The translations under genes and the position numbers were made by a program. A model generated the notes under the pieces. The model did no database searches. It had not been told where the DNA came from and was given only the letters and a program-made list of their open reading frames with translations. Below are positions 16,293 through 26,860 of a DNA stretch of 64,000 bases, piece after piece. Location: the NCBI RefSeq assembly GCF_900626135.1, contig NZ_LR130786.1, forward strand, positions 62,001 to 126,000. The letters run 5' to 3'. The stretch's first letter is position 1; each line of letters begins with the position of its first letter. This DNA is from Senegalia massiliensis (GTDB lineage Bacteria; Bacillota; Clostridia; Tissierellales; SIT17).

Positions 16293-16725
16293 TATACTCC
16301 TCCCTTGATATAAAAAATTCATTAATTTTTTGATATAAATAAGGCTGAATTAATGGATAAGTTAATGTTTTGGGTATAGTATCAAAAGGTTTGACTTCTC
16401 CAATTTCAGAATTTGGTAATTTACCAAGAGATTCTACATTTGAGTAAAATAATTGCCCAAAAGATTCAACTTCCTTTCTAGATACTGAATATATACAAAC
16501 TGGAATAAGATTAAAATCTTTTGCTCCTGTTTCTTCAATCAATTCTCTTGAAGCTGTGTAATTGATATTTTCATTTTCTTCTCTATGACCACCTGGAATT
16601 TCCCAACTTAATCTTTCCTTATGTCTTACAAATATCCATTTATCTTTATATCTTGACATAATAACTGCAAATTTAAGTTTGCTATCTTCAACTGTATTTA
16701 ATTCATAAAAGTTTACCTTTAACAC
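16255..16725 (-). CDS. NUDIX hydrolase
   Basis: A 156-residue NUDIX protein. The box G-x5-E-x7-REUxEExGU is complete at about residues 45-67 (from GGHREENE to RELIEETGA), so pyrophosphohydrolase activity on a nucleoside diphosphate-linked substrate is likely. WEIPGG just before the box is typical of MutT-like members. The 3' end overlaps the alpha/beta hydrolase gene. The specific substrate cannot be assigned. Confidence 0.9.
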   Translation of the reverse strand: MLKVNFYELNTVEDSKLKFAVIMSRYKDKWIFVRHKERLSWEIPGGHREENENINYTASRELIEETGAKDFNLIPVCIYSVSRKEVESFGQLFYSNVESLGKLPNSEIGEVKPFDTIPKTLTYPLIQPYLYQKINEFFISREEYNVSNYGWQKDKF

Positions 16726-16862
16726 TTTAATTATTCCTTCTTCCTTTTAATTTTTATATAATATAATTTCAAAAAAATTTATTTTCTATATTTCATTATT
16801 TTCAGAAAAATACTCTATATTATATTTCTACAAATTTATCTAAATTCCTTCTTTTAGATATT

Positions 16863-16900
16863 TTAAAGAGGATACCCTAATACTAGGATATCCTCTTTAA
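16863..16900. terminator. Hairpin between the chemoreceptor and NUDIX genes
   Basis: TTAAAGAGGATA and its complement TATCCTCTTTAA form a stem, with T-rich flanks. It lies immediately downstream of the chemoreceptor stop on the minus strand and fits its terminator. Confidence 0.7.
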
Positions 16901-16913
16901 AATTTTATTTATT

Positions 16914-18923
16914 CTATATTTTAAACTTTAAAATATTTTCTTGCATTTCTGTTGCTAATTTTGCTAAAGACTGACTAGCTGTTGCTATTTCCTCTATAGA
17001 TGCTGTTTGCTCTTCTATTGATGCAGAAGCCTCTTCAGTACCTGCTGCATTTTCCTGTGATATAGCTGATAAATTCTCTATCATTCCTATAATCTCTACT
17101 TTCTTTTCTTCCATTTCTCTTCCTGAATAATTAATATTTTTTATTACATATTCCATTCTTTCAATTGCCTCATTAATTCCTTCAAATTTTAAATTAGTAA
17201 TTTTTACACTTTCTGATTGAGCATTCATTATTTCTCCAGATTCCTTCATTTTACCGACTGCATCTGATGTTTTTCCAATTAATTCCTCAATGATACTAGT
17301 GATTTCTTCTGTAAATACAGTTGATTCCTCTGCTAACTTTCTTATTTCATCTGCTACCACTGCAAAACCTCTCCCTGCTTCTCCCGCTCTAGCTGCTTCT
17401 ATTGCTGCATTAAGGGCTAAAAGATTAGTCTGGTTAGCTATATTTTTAATCATTTGGCTAGCATTTTCTATTTTACTTGCACTTTCATTAGTTTTTACAA
17501 TAACTTGATTTACTTCTTTAGATAATAAATTACTTTGTTCTGTCTTCTTCGTAAGGTCCTTTAGACTTTCAATTCCTTCATTTTTTAATGTATGTACTTC
17601 CTTAGTAGAATCATTTAAATCACTTATATATACCTGATTCTGTTCTATCAAGTGTCCTAATTTATTAATATTTCCTGCTCCATTATCTGTATTTTTTGCT
17701 TGTTCATTAGCTCCATTAGCTATTTCTTCTATAGTTTTCGCCACTTCTTCAGCTGCTACTGATGATTGCTGACTTGTTGCTGTTAATTCTTCAGATGATG
17801 ATGCAACTTGCTGAGACATATCAGATATATTTCTAATTAAAGTAATAAAATTTCTCTGCATTGTTCCAAGAGCTTTAGATATTGTACCTATCTCATCTTT
17901 TCTATTTAAATATTTCTCAGTTTTGCTATCTTTAATAAATGTTAAATCATATTTAGATAATCTTTCAATCATTTCTGATAACTTTGTAATTGGATTTGCA
18001 ATATTTTTTGCTACTAATAGTGCAATTAAAATAACAATACCAGTTACTATTGAAATTAATATAAGACTATTTAATAATAAACTATTCAGTTCGGAAAAAG
18101 CTTGTTGATGTGGTTGTTCTGTAACAACTCCCCATGAAGTTTTTTCTATAAAATTTGTTGAACTAAACATATCCACATTACTTTCATTAGTGTATACTTT
18201 TGTATCGTTAATGCCCTTTAATGCATCCTTAACTGCTGGATTTTCTGCTCCACTTTCCCCATTTAAAACTTTTTCTTCAAAATCAGGATGTGCAATATAT
18301 GTTCCTGATGCATCCACTAGATATCCATATCCTTCATTTCCAATTTTAATACTTGATACAATTTCTTGTAATCCATTTAGATTGATATCTCCTCCAAGTA
18401 CACCTATAGTTTCACCATTTCTTATAATAGGTACTGCAACCGTTATGCAAGGATTATTAGTTAAACTAGATATGTATGTAGATTCTGAAATATGATTTTC
18501 TCCATTTTTTGCATCTATGTACCATTCTCCGTCGCTATAGTCATACTCACTATAATCTTCTACAGATACATCACTAGTACTTGCTTTTAACATACCATCT
18601 GCATCTGTTACATATATAAATTCATAAGATGGATAATTCTTCTGAAATTCGCCAAAAATTTTCTTAAGTTCTAAAGGATTCATTTCATGAACGCGTTCAT
18701 CACTAGCTAAGTATTCTAAAAGTTTTGTATTTTCGTTTAAAAAATAATCTATTCTTTCTTTTAGATTTTCATTCACATTTTTACTGTTTTCTGTAATGTT
18801 TCCATTAATCATATTTCTTTGCTCATAGTAATTAATCCCCGTTAAAACTAAAGTAGGTATAAGAGCTACTAATACTAACATAATTACTAATCTGCTCTTT
18901 AGTTTTAAATTTAATTTCTTCAT
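16914..18923 (-). CDS. Methyl-accepting chemotaxis protein with dCache sensor
   Basis: A membrane chemoreceptor of about 669 residues. It has a membrane segment at residues 10-30 ([16 protein letters not shown]) and an extracellular sensor of about 240 residues with the double-Cache pattern ([37 protein letters not shown]). A second membrane segment follows near 285-305, then a HAMP linker and a long coiled-coil signalling domain with the conserved tip [19 protein letters not shown]. Dicarboxylates or amino acids are common dCache ligands, but the ligand is not predictable here. The ATG at 18923 is preferred because the upstream GTG overlaps the GGGGGAG ribosome site. Single-gene unit. Confidence 0.93.
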   Translation of the reverse strand: MKKLNLKLKSRLVIMLVLVALIPTLVLTGINYYEQRNMINGNITENSKNVNENLKERIDYFLNENTKLLEYLASDERVHEMNPLELKKIFGEFQKNYPSYEFIYVTDADGMLKASTSDVSVEDYSEYDYSDGEWYIDAKNGENHISESTYISSLTNNPCITVAVPIIRNGETIGVLGGDINLNGLQEIVSSIKIGNEGYGYLVDASGTYIAHPDFEEKVLNGESGAENPAVKDALKGINDTKVYTNESNVDMFSSTNFIEKTSWGVVTEQPHQQAFSELNSLLLNSLILISIVTGIVILIALLVAKNIANPITKLSEMIERLSKYDLTFIKDSKTEKYLNRKDEIGTISKALGTMQRNFITLIRNISDMSQQVASSSEELTATSQQSSVAAEEVAKTIEEIANGANEQAKNTDNGAGNINKLGHLIEQNQVYISDLNDSTKEVHTLKNEGIESLKDLTKKTEQSNLLSKEVNQVIVKTNESASKIENASQMIKNIANQTNLLALNAAIEAARAGEAGRGFAVVADEIRKLAEESTVFTEEITSIIEELIGKTSDAVGKMKESGEIMNAQSESVKITNLKFEGINEAIERMEYVIKNINYSGREMEEKKVEIIGMIENLSAISQENAAGTEEASASIEEQTASIEEIATASQSLAKLATEMQENILKFKI

Positions 18924-19012
18924 CTTTTGATACACTCCCCCATATACATATTAATTTATTTTATATAAGCATCTTATTATCTTTTTCATCACCCCCTTAA
19001 ATAAATTTAAAA

Positions 19013-19044
19013 GGAGAAGAAGTTAATCAAGTAACTTCTTCTCC
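19013..19044 (-). terminator. Terminator after deoD
   Basis: GGAGAAGAAGTTA, loop ATCAAG, and its perfect complement, followed on the minus strand by T-rich sequence. It lies 10 bases past the deoD stop. Confidence 0.8.
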
Positions 19045-19054
19045 CATGTTTTTT

Positions 19055-19768
19055 CTATTCTGCCATTTCTAAAGCAATTTTCATCATATTAGTGAATGCA
19101 TTTTGCCTTTCTTCAGAAGTTGTTTCTTCTTTAGTTACTAAATTGTCAGATACAGTAAGTAAACATGCTGCTTTTTTTCCAAGTACTTTTGCATTATGGA
19201 AAAGAGCAAAAGCTTCCATCTCTACAGCTACACAGCCATACTTATTATAAATCTCTTTATATTCTTCAAAATTTTGTCTGTAAAATACATCAGAAGAATG
19301 GATTCTTTCTATACTCACTGGAATTTCTAACTCCTTTGCGTACTTTTCAAGACGCTGGTTTAATTCTGGAGTACCTTCAATGACATCACTTTCATAACCA
19401 CCTTGTACTTTTGCATAACTAGATTCACTCCAAGCATCCTTAGCTAATATTACATCATATAGTTTTGCATCTGGAGTATAAGCTCCACAAGATCCAATTC
19501 TAATAATATTTTCTACATCATAAAATCTGTAAAGCTCATAAGAATAAATTCCTATACTAGGCATTCCCATGCCACTTGCCATAACAGAAATTCTTCTTCC
19601 TTTGTAAGTACCAGTATATCCTAAAACATTTCGAACTCCATTAAACTGTTTTACATCTTCTAAAAATGTATCTGCTATAAATTTTGCTCGCAAGGGATCC
19701 CCTGGCATTAAAACAGTCTTTGCAATTTCATTCTTATTTTTTGCTTCAATATGTGGTGTTGGTATCAT
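19055..19768 (-). CDS. deoD: Purine-nucleoside phosphorylase, DeoD type
   Basis: A 237-residue hexameric-type phosphorylase that splits purine (deoxy)nucleosides to base and (deoxy)ribose-1-phosphate for salvage. The family start TPHIEAKNKNEIAKTVLMPG is clear, with phosphate contacts in GDPLRAKFIA, ASGMGMPSIGIYSYEL and GSCGAY, and the ribose/base site VEMEAFALF near the C-terminus. The length is normal. The start follows AAAGGAG. Transcribed alone, with its own terminator. Confidence 0.96.
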   Translation of the reverse strand: MIPTPHIEAKNKNEIAKTVLMPGDPLRAKFIADTFLEDVKQFNGVRNVLGYTGTYKGRRISVMASGMGMPSIGIYSYELYRFYDVENIIRIGSCGAYTPDAKLYDVILAKDAWSESSYAKVQGGYESDVIEGTPELNQRLEKYAKELEIPVSIERIHSSDVFYRQNFEEYKEIYNKYGCVAVEMEAFALFHNAKVLGKKAACLLTVSDNLVTKEETTSEERQNAFTNMMKIALEMAE

Positions 19769-20039
19769 AATATTTTCTCCTTTATAATTTAATATATAAC
19801 CCCTACCATTAAAATTAACTCTAGGGTTAGAAGATTTAGTAATAGTACTTAAATTCTTCTTATAACTAGAATTGTATCTAACTTTGTTTATATTTTCAAG
19901 ATTTATCTATTTAATAATTTAAAATTTACTATTTTTGTAATAATTTCATCCATTTTTACAATGATTATTTAAATTTTAACATACAGCTTATATCTTTGCA
20001 ATATAATACTAATGTTATTAACATGAGATGATAATTGAT

Positions 20040-21113
20040 TTATAGTTTGCTTTTTATAATCATGTCATGAATCTCCCATCCCAAATCCCCTGAACACCAC
20101 CCTTGATTTCCTAGTATAACAACATCAATATTAAAGGATGGATAATAATATAATCTACAACTAACTCCATACTCTTCTCCAGTATGTCCACAACGAATTA
20201 CATTGTTGTCTTTATCCAAAATAAACCAATTCCCATATCCATATTTCCATACATAATCTCTAAATCCATTTGATCCTTCATCTAATACATATGGCATAAG
20301 AATTTTATTAGCCATATCTTCTCCTAGTATTTTTGTAGCTCTTAAGGATTGTACAAAACTTATAAGGTCATATGCAGTTGATGTTGCACCACCATCAGAA
20401 GCTGGAACAGGAGTAGCTGTGTAAATGTTTTTCTTCCAAAGAACCATATTATCTTCTTCACTTTCTATAGGCTCATAACCTTCTGCCACATTATTATATA
20501 CTTCATCTAAGCTTATAAAATCTGTATTATTCATATTTAATTTAGAAAATATATTCTTTCTTACATAATCAAAATACGATACTCCTGATACTTTTTCTAT
20601 AATAAGCCCTAACAAAATATATCCAGCCCCATTATATTGAAACTTTTCTCCAACGTTATATATAGGTTCATCATAAGCAAATAATTGAAGATAATCACAT
20701 AACTTTTTAAAACTATAAATAGGTTTTTTAGACCAAAGTTCCTCCCATTCATAATCACTTCCATTTTCATCGAAGTAGTCAGCTATACCCGATGTATGTG
20801 TTAATAAATTATGTATAGTTACTTCTTCAGGTATTTTTGTATTATCTAGTTCCAAATATTTAACAACACTTGTATCAAAATTAATTTTTTCATTTTCTAT
20901 TAGTTGTATAATTGCTACTGCTGTAAACATCTTTGATATAGAACCTATTCTAAACTTTGTTTCTATTGAATTTTTAATACACCAGCTTCTATTTGCATAT
21001 CCATATGATCCAGAATATATTTCTTTATCTGATTTTTTTATTAAAACAACTCCACTAAATTCATTATTATTACTTTTTTCATTAAGTAATCTAACAAGTT
21101 CTTCTTTAAACAT
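20040..21113 (-). CDS. Serine hydrolase of the class C beta-lactamase family
   Basis: A 357-residue protein of the S12 beta-lactamase/D-alanyl-carboxypeptidase group, with no signal peptide visible. The nucleophile motif SxxK is at about residues 58-61 (GSISKMF). The Tyr of the second motif is present, but the site reads QYNGAGY rather than the usual YSNAGY. The third motif is HTGEEYG near the C-terminus. Cytoplasmic members are often esterases or peptidases rather than true beta-lactamases, so resistance should not be assumed. It follows AAAGGAG and stands alone. Confidence 0.87.
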   Translation of the reverse strand: MFKEELVRLLNEKSNNNEFSGVVLIKKSDKEIYSGSYGYANRSWCIKNSIETKFRIGSISKMFTAVAIIQLIENEKINFDTSVVKYLELDNTKIPEEVTIHNLLTHTSGIADYFDENGSDYEWEELWSKKPIYSFKKLCDYLQLFAYDEPIYNVGEKFQYNGAGYILLGLIIEKVSGVSYFDYVRKNIFSKLNMNNTDFISLDEVYNNVAEGYEPIESEEDNMVLWKKNIYTATPVPASDGGATSTAYDLISFVQSLRATKILGEDMANKILMPYVLDEGSNGFRDYVWKYGYGNWFILDKDNNVIRCGHTGEEYGVSCRLYYYPSFNIDVVILGNQGWCSGDLGWEIHDMIIKSKL

Positions 21114-21377
21114 ATTTGCTTACTCCTTTTTATTCTTAAAATTTAGTATAACATCACTACAGTTTATTATATTCTACAAATTTTTCTTTCTTAATAAATT
21201 TGATGTCATTAATTTCTTCATCTTCAGTATTAAAATTATATCTACCTACTATATATTTAATTAAAAACTTAGTTGTTTATTATTCTTTGTAACTAATCTA
21301 TTCTCTTATACTTTCAATAAAAGAAAAACTAATTTATTATCAGCTATTTTCAAAATCTTATATTTACAAAATATAAC

Positions 21378-22436
21378 CTATATAATTAAATCTGTTCTAC
21401 CTATTTCTTTTAAAGCTTTATTAAACTCCTTTGGAAATTCCTTAGGATTTTCAAGGATTTCAAATACTTTTTCTTTTCCGTATGTGTCATGTATTAAACC
21501 CCAAATTTCGTTTCCAAAATAATAGTTTTTAGAATGTTTTAATTTAGGGACCTCTTCTTTTTCCTGTAGTTTAGTACATGAATTTAACCAATATTCAGAT
21601 ATTATTTCTTTAAGATCATCTAAATCTTTTATTTTACCTATTCGAATTAACTGTATCTGAGAATTAAATTCATTAAAAATATCATAAAACTCATCTCTCA
21701 GATAATTCCATGTAAAAGTATCCATCCCAACATTTTGTTCCAGATCATTATATATCTTCTTTGTTAAAATTCCTTGTCCATTATTACAATACTTAACAGC
21801 AAGTCCTTCAAATGCTAAAAAATAATAAAGATACTCTTCAGGATTGAATTTACTTATATTTATTTCTTGTGAAAATTTATTATAACCTATATGATGTACT
21901 TCATGTCCAATAAACGATTTAAAACTATTTAAGTCGTTTATATTGCATACTTTAAAAAACGATAAAACATCAAAATGAATACAGTTTTTATATGGCCAAC
22001 CAAAGCTATTGCCTATACTTATAGTAAATATAACATCTAAGCTATCAAAGTTTATATATGAAGGTAATCCATTGATAGTATATTTAAGTCCTTCCTTAAC
22101 GATAGATTCATCAATTAATAATAATTTTTTTATTTCTTTTTCATAAAAATCTAAATTATTAAAAAAACATTTATACTGAATATGATGAATTCTAAGTCTT
22201 TCATTTTGAATATCTTTAGTGTCAAGTTGTTGTAAATTAATAAAATAATCTACAAACTCTTCTTTTGTAATATTTGTAATTGGAAGTCCTTTAGTATTGT
22301 ATCTTTCAAATTCAACTTTATAATCATCATGTTCTAATAAATCCTCCAATTCTTCTCTATATAATTTTCCTTCTTTATGTCTTTTACATAATTCAAGCAT
22401 CTTAAATACAGTCTTATTTCTAATATTTATATTCAA
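21378..22436 (-). CDS. Putative zinc-dependent peptidase (DUF5700-like)
   Basis: A 352-residue protein with a zinc-protease motif HEVHH at residues 178-182 and a downstream Glu in AFEGLAVKY that may be the third ligand, the pattern of gluzincin-like DUF5700/DUF2268 proteins. No signal peptide is seen, so it is probably cytoplasmic. The start is a TTG at 22436, nine bases after AAAGGAG. The C-terminal part (WGLIHDTYGKEKVFEIL) is helical. The substrate is unknown. It is flanked by a methyltransferase pseudogene and a beta-lactamase-like gene, a loose accessory region. Confidence 0.7.
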   Translation of the reverse strand: MNINIRNKTVFKMLELCKRHKEGKLYREELEDLLEHDDYKVEFERYNTKGLPITNITKEEFVDYFINLQQLDTKDIQNERLRIHHIQYKCFFNNLDFYEKEIKKLLLIDESIVKEGLKYTINGLPSYINFDSLDVIFTISIGNSFGWPYKNCIHFDVLSFFKVCNINDLNSFKSFIGHEVHHIGYNKFSQEINISKFNPEEYLYYFLAFEGLAVKYCNNGQGILTKKIYNDLEQNVGMDTFTWNYLRDEFYDIFNEFNSQIQLIRIGKIKDLDDLKEIISEYWLNSCTKLQEKEEVPKLKHSKNYYFGNEIWGLIHDTYGKEKVFEILENPKEFPKEFNKALKEIGRTDLII

Positions 22437-22507
22437 TAATATACTCCTTTCTGACTCTTAAAAATTAAATATTATTTTTAACCATTTTTATTTTTTCATG
22501 TATTTCA

Positions 22508-22792
22508 CTAAATACAACATAGAGGAATATTATATTCAGTAAGTTTCCAATGCTTATCTTCTCTTTCAACCATAGATGGATATTTTTTATCTGTTGAATA
22601 AGGATATTCGTTAAAACTTTCAAGGATCAGTTCATTATTAAAATTACCAATCTCATTGAGTTAAATTTCTTTAAGTGTAGAATTACCATTTATGAACCCT
22701 TCAACATCATAATATTGTGACTTAATATGACTATCAACTCATTCGTTCCAATTCTTTTTATTCATTTCAAAATAATTTTTCATAATTTTCAT
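22508..22792 (-). pseudogene. Methyltransferase pseudogene lacking its core
   Basis: One minus-strand frame reads MNKKNWNE, a TGA, VDSHIKSQYYDVEGFINGNS, TLKEI, a TAA, then LNEIGNFNNE joined to LILESFNEYPYSTDKKYP and HWKLTEYNIPL. The first part resembles the N-terminus and the second the C-terminus of a common SAM methyltransferase; the central SAM-binding domain is missing. Two nonsense codons and an in-frame internal deletion make it dead. Family assignment is from memory of the end motifs. Confidence 0.65.
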
Positions 22793-22833
22793 ACTACTCG
22801 TATAATAAAATTGAAAAATAAAATAAATGTATT

Positions 22834-23709
22834 CTAATCTTTTGTTATCTTTTTAAAAGCTCTTTCTAATTCTCCGTTAAAAACTGCGTTTAAAGATTTC
22901 TTAGCCCATTCAGGAAATTTAGATCTTTTATATGCAAATATTAAAGTAATAAGAATTGAAAGACCATCATCCATTACTTTTTCAGTTTCATTAATATTAC
23001 CATATTCTTTTATAAATGCTTTTCCAGCCTCTTCTGATAATGATGAGCATACATTCCTAATGTCACTATACCTATAACCTATTCCTAATAAATTATAGTC
23101 AAACATTATTGCCTTTTTTCTATGATTACTCACTGCAAGATTAGTACAATAAAAATCATTATATGTTAGAGTTTTTTCAAGGTCTTCAATTTTATTAAAA
23201 ATTAAATCATAATTATCTAATATTATGCTCCATACTTTGTAACCACTAGTATTAGATCTATATTTTACAAGTTCAAGATTTTCTTTTGTAATAATATCAA
23301 TTTCTCTATAGAAATTATCACACTTATCAACTATATATTTTTGCCCTTTATTATGTAAGTCTAGATACCATTCTGCTAATAACCTTGCTACTTCAATATC
23401 TGATAAATCAGACTTTACTCCTAATCTATAATTTTCACTTCTTTCTAAGTCTTCTAGTAAAATACTTCTATCTGTATGGGCAAACACTTTAATCGTTGAT
23501 ATATTTAGATCTTTAAGAATAGAGTAATTTTTTATTTCTCTTTTATATTCTTTTTTGAAAAAATACTTAATTATATAATATTTATTTTTATAATTAACTC
23601 TAAATAGATAAATTCCATCTTTATCTCGTATTTTTTGTAAATCAATATGATTGGTTTCAGATAAGCCAAGTTTAAATAGTTCTTTGTATATATTTTCAAT
23701 AATATTCAT
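22834..23709 (-). CDS. Aminoglycoside-phosphotransferase-fold kinase
   Basis: A 291-residue protein of the APH/choline-kinase fold. The ATP-binding Lys region (NKYYIIKYF) is followed by a helical core. The catalytic loop reads TYNDFYCTNLAV, where HGDLHxxN is canonical: the Asp is kept but His and Gly are not. AIMFDYNLLGIG supplies the metal-binding Asp. Most such proteins phosphorylate small molecules other than aminoglycosides, so resistance is not implied. The start follows AAAGGA. Substrate unknown. Confidence 0.75.
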   Translation of the reverse strand: MNIIENIYKELFKLGLSETNHIDLQKIRDKDGIYLFRVNYKNKYYIIKYFFKKEYKREIKNYSILKDLNISTIKVFAHTDRSILLEDLERSENYRLGVKSDLSDIEVARLLAEWYLDLHNKGQKYIVDKCDNFYREIDIITKENLELVKYRSNTSGYKVWSIILDNYDLIFNKIEDLEKTLTYNDFYCTNLAVSNHRKKAIMFDYNLLGIGYRYSDIRNVCSSLSEEAGKAFIKEYGNINETEKVMDDGLSILITLIFAYKRSKFPEWAKKSLNAVFNGELERAFKKITKD

Positions 23710-23760
23710 ATATTTTTCCTTTCTTTGACTTACATTTATGATGAATATATTCTAATTGCT

Positions 23761-24363
23761 TTAATCAGTAAAAGTCAATGTAACTGCTTGAACTAAGTCC
23801 ATTTCTTTAAACCTTGAAGGTGAAAAGAAATTTTCTAGAGAATACGCTCTCATCATAGTACCACTGTCATAAATCATAATAGCAATAGGTATTTCTTTAT
23901 TAATTTCAATCCTTTGAAAATCCCTCAAAAAACTTTTCGAAGATGCTGAAATTTCATTCTCCATTTTTAATGAATCAGTTTGGTATGAAGCTCTTCCCAT
24001 TGTATTAATATTAAAATTTATTGCATGGTTATCTTTAAGTATCATTGCAAATGTCCCTTCTAATCTAGAATCCGGCTCAGCATATACCTGGCCCCCTCCT
24101 ATAACATCCCAATTATTGTTACTATTTAAGACATAAACATTTAATTTAAGACTTTTTGCATCTTTAGGAGCTTTAAAAGATATTATATTTACATCATCTT
24201 GAATTTCTAATGTCTGAAGAAGATAAGTATCACTTTCTGACAATTCATAAGGTTTAATACCTTCCTTACTGAGTAATTTAGATATACCTGTGTTGTTTGA
24301 ACAACCAGAAAAAAACACTATTGTAATAGTTACTACAAATATTGTAAAATTTTTTTTAATCAT
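23761..24363 (-). CDS. Putative lipoprotein of unknown function
   Basis: A 200-residue protein with a lipoprotein signal (FTIFVVTITIVFFSGC, Cys near residue 21). The mature part is beta-rich (LKLNVYVLNSNNNWDVIGGG, LEGTFAMIL) and ends with a FSPSRFKEMDLVQA segment. No domain recognised. It has a strong GAGGGGG ribosome site and lies close to, but separate from, the membrane-protein gene upstream. Confidence 0.7.
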   Translation of the reverse strand: MIKKNFTIFVVTITIVFFSGCSNNTGISKLLSKEGIKPYELSESDTYLLQTLEIQDDVNIISFKAPKDAKSLKLNVYVLNSNNNWDVIGGGQVYAEPDSRLEGTFAMILKDNHAINFNINTMGRASYQTDSLKMENEISASSKSFLRDFQRIEINKEIPIAIMIYDSGTMMRAYSLENFFSPSRFKEMDLVQAVTLTFTD

Positions 24364-24443
24364 GATTTCCCCCTCATAATATAAACTTTTCTTGTAACTG
24401 TCTAAAGATTGCTAACATCCCTCATGTATTAATTTTATATTTA

Positions 24444-24950
24444 CTAGATAAAAACAAACCATTCTATAGCGACAAACACTATTCCTACTATAACTAAACT
24501 AAGTAAAATAGACCAAATTATATATTCTTTATTATATTTACTTTTTTTAAGAATATAACTATCTGTAAAATATACTATAATCCCAATGATTAACATGATT
24601 CCAGCTACAATGATAAAATCTCTTATTGTTAATAAATATTCGTTAGGTAAATTACTCTCTATTCCGATTGTTCCATTTATAAACATTATAATCGATAAAA
24701 TATAAAAACTTATGATACTTGTTAATCTATGTTTCTTTCTGAATCTTTCATGCTTTTCATAAATAATTTTATGTTGTTTAGGATTAATAAACATGAAATA
24801 CTTATCATAATATTGTTTATTATAAGAAAACAAAGTTGCCATAATAAAAAAAGTAGCTGATAATATAAACATTACCTTAGTTACCCCTAATAAATAACTT
24901 AATCCTAAGTATAGTATGGTAAGAAAAGCCATAGATATAATAGTTCTCAT
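24444..24950 (-). CDS. Small integral membrane protein
   Basis: A 168-residue protein with about five membrane segments, including LTILYLGLSYLLGV, VMFILSATFFIMATLF and LLSLVIVGIVFVAIEW. A basic loop (YEKHERFRKKHR) separates segments two and three. No known family. The start ATG follows GGAGG. Topology and function are inferred from hydrophobicity only. Confidence 0.65.
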   Translation of the reverse strand: MRTIISMAFLTILYLGLSYLLGVTKVMFILSATFFIMATLFSYNKQYYDKYFMFINPKQHKIIYEKHERFRKKHRLTSIISFYILSIIMFINGTIGIESNLPNEYLLTIRDFIIVAGIMLIIGIIVYFTDSYILKKSKYNKEYIIWSILLSLVIVGIVFVAIEWFVFI

Positions 24951-25008
24951 ACTAAACCTCCATTAATTAATATTTTATAAGATAAATTATCTTATATATC
25001 TATATTAA

Positions 25009-25833
25009 TTATATAGTAATAAAGTCCAACCTCACTTCATTAAAATTAACTGATGGTATGCCTAATGTCCTGTTATTGAATTCCCCATGACAATCTGACC
25101 CTGCTGAAACTAACATGTTATTATCTCTACAAAAATCTAAATAAGAACCTGAATCTTCTAAATTTCTTAAATATGGAGAAAAACACTCAATTCCATCAAT
25201 TCCGTAATCTCTCCATTCTTCTAATAACTTTAAAGATAACTTCTCTCCATTTTCATATGCACTTGGATGAGCTAAAAATGAATATCCTCCTGCATTTTTA
25301 ATTGTTTTTATTACTTCCTTAGGACTTTTAAAAAGTAATTTTTCTTTACTTAATTCTACCAATTTAAAATATTCATCTAAATTTTTTATTATTCTCTTAT
25401 CAAGTAAATAATTTAAAGAATCCCATCCACCTCTTTTATTATCATATTCATATGAATAATAATCTTCAATATTTTCTATTTTATTTATGGTTTTTATATA
25501 TTGAACTATTTTATAATTATATTTTTTTCGCTGAAACTGATTAAATTCTAATAACTCATTTAATTTAAAGTTTTTATAGTCAAAATCATATGCAGTTATA
25601 TGATACTCTTTCCCTTTATACGTAGTTGAAATTTCTACACCAACAGTATAATAAATATCATTAGGTATAATATCCATCATTCGTATACTATTATTAATAG
25701 TGTCATGATCAGTAATAGAAAAAACTTTAATATTTCTATCTATTAAATGTTTCAATAATTCATCTATATCCCATGTTCCGTCTGATTCATTTGTATGAAT
25801 ATGCATATCAACTTTATATTCAATATTTTTCAC
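25009..25833 (-). CDS. PHP-domain phosphoesterase
   Basis: A 274-residue PHP-domain protein of the YciV/trpH type, which hydrolyses 3',5'-bisphosphonucleotides or oligonucleotide 5' ends in studied members. Metal ligands are visible in order: DMHIHTNESDG near the N-terminus, ITDHDT, GVEIS, LAHPSAY and AGSDCHG near the C-terminus. The start is GTG after GAGGTGA. Single gene; the exact substrate is open. Confidence 0.88.
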   Translation of the reverse strand: MKNIEYKVDMHIHTNESDGTWDIDELLKHLIDRNIKVFSITDHDTINNSIRMMDIIPNDIYYTVGVEISTTYKGKEYHITAYDFDYKNFKLNELLEFNQFQRKKYNYKIVQYIKTINKIENIEDYYSYEYDNKRGGWDSLNYLLDKRIIKNLDEYFKLVELSKEKLLFKSPKEVIKTIKNAGGYSFLAHPSAYENGEKLSLKLLEEWRDYGIDGIECFSPYLRNLEDSGSYLDFCRDNNMLVSAGSDCHGEFNNRTLGIPSVNFNEVRLDFITI

Positions 25834-25924
25834 TTAGTCACCTCAATTTTTATTTGTTTGAAAATTCTAAATCAATACTTTGACATGTAAGTTAGAAGTC
25901 ATAAAATATCTATGAATATTCTAA

Positions 25925-26743
25925 TTACAGTTTATTTCTATTTAGTACTCGAATTATTACATCTATTAGCTCTTTGTTTTCACCTGTATTTAATAATCTA
26001 AAGTATAAGCTACGCATAAAATTCTTTATATTTAAATCTTTACAATAGTTTTTCATGGAATCATCAAGCTCTTCCAATTCTAAAAATGATTCTATCCATT
26101 TTGTTAATTCATCTTCTAGAATAATCTTTCTTGAAATAATACTCATTATAGCTGTTACTAACCTCTCATCTTCTTCATGAACATATACATAAGTTCCTAT
26201 GCTTACTTTATATTTAATATTTTCAAGCATATTCTTAAGTTCATCAATTCCAATTTCTTCACACATTGCTAATTCATCAAGTGCATCAGCTGTATGAGCT
26301 ACGGAATGCGCCCATCCATACCCTGCTACGTATCCACGCAAATCATTTTCATCTTTAAAGTACTGTGTAACTTTTCTATATATATATCTAGATTCTTGTT
26401 TATTAAATAATTTTTCTTTACGATGAGAATAGATAATTAGTGCTACTATCAATATGGAAAAAGACCTTGTAAATACTGCTGTCTCATCCTTTGAATCAAT
26501 TTTATAAAACAAATGCTTGTTATCAAGAGCTACATTTATGATTTTCTTTAACATTTCTTTTTCAATCTTTTGATTTCCTATCCACCTCGCTAATGTAGAA
26601 TATATTAGATTATCCCTTAGTTCAGAATCTAAACTTCCTATGTTCTCTAGCATTAATTCAATTAGTTTTTCTAAATTTATTTCATCAGGTATAGCATATT
26701 CATTCTTTGCTATTATTTGTAATTTTTCTTTTAAATACTCCAT
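25925..26743 (-). CDS. DUF2785 family protein
   Basis: An all-helical cytoplasmic protein of about 272 residues that I match to DUF2785. The GYGWAHSVAHTADALDELA segment near the middle is the family's most conserved block. The start is placed at the ATG at 26743 because the upstream ATG lies before the AAAGGAG ribosome site. Molecular function unknown. It ends near the PHP-domain gene but has a gap of about 90 bases to it. Confidence 0.8.
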   Translation of the reverse strand: MEYLKEKLQIIAKNEYAIPDEINLEKLIELMLENIGSLDSELRDNLIYSTLARWIGNQKIEKEMLKKIINVALDNKHLFYKIDSKDETAVFTRSFSILIVALIIYSHRKEKLFNKQESRYIYRKVTQYFKDENDLRGYVAGYGWAHSVAHTADALDELAMCEEIGIDELKNMLENIKYKVSIGTYVYVHEEDERLVTAIMSIISRKIILEDELTKWIESFLELEELDDSMKNYCKDLNIKNFMRSLYFRLLNTGENKELIDVIIRVLNRNKL

Positions 26744-26820
26744 GTGTTTTGTTTCTCCTTTCAATTAACTTCTTCTTTCTTTTATTCTACATATATTACC
26801 AAACTCCTTTTTTCTTATAA

Positions 26821-26860
26821 AAAAATCAGAAATATTCCAAATGGAATATTTCTGATTTTT
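26821..26860. terminator. Strong hairpin shared by the glyoxalase-fold gene and its neighbour
   Basis: A perfect 19-base stem (AAAAATCAGAAATATTCCA) with a two-base loop and T runs at both ends. It overlaps the stop region of the glyoxalase-fold gene. Confidence 0.85.

Noticed and set aside
20040-23709. Antibiotic resistance pair (beta-lactamase-like and APH-like genes)
   Set aside because: The beta-lactamase-like protein has no signal peptide and an altered YxN motif, and the APH-like protein lacks the HGD motif. Resistance is not supported.
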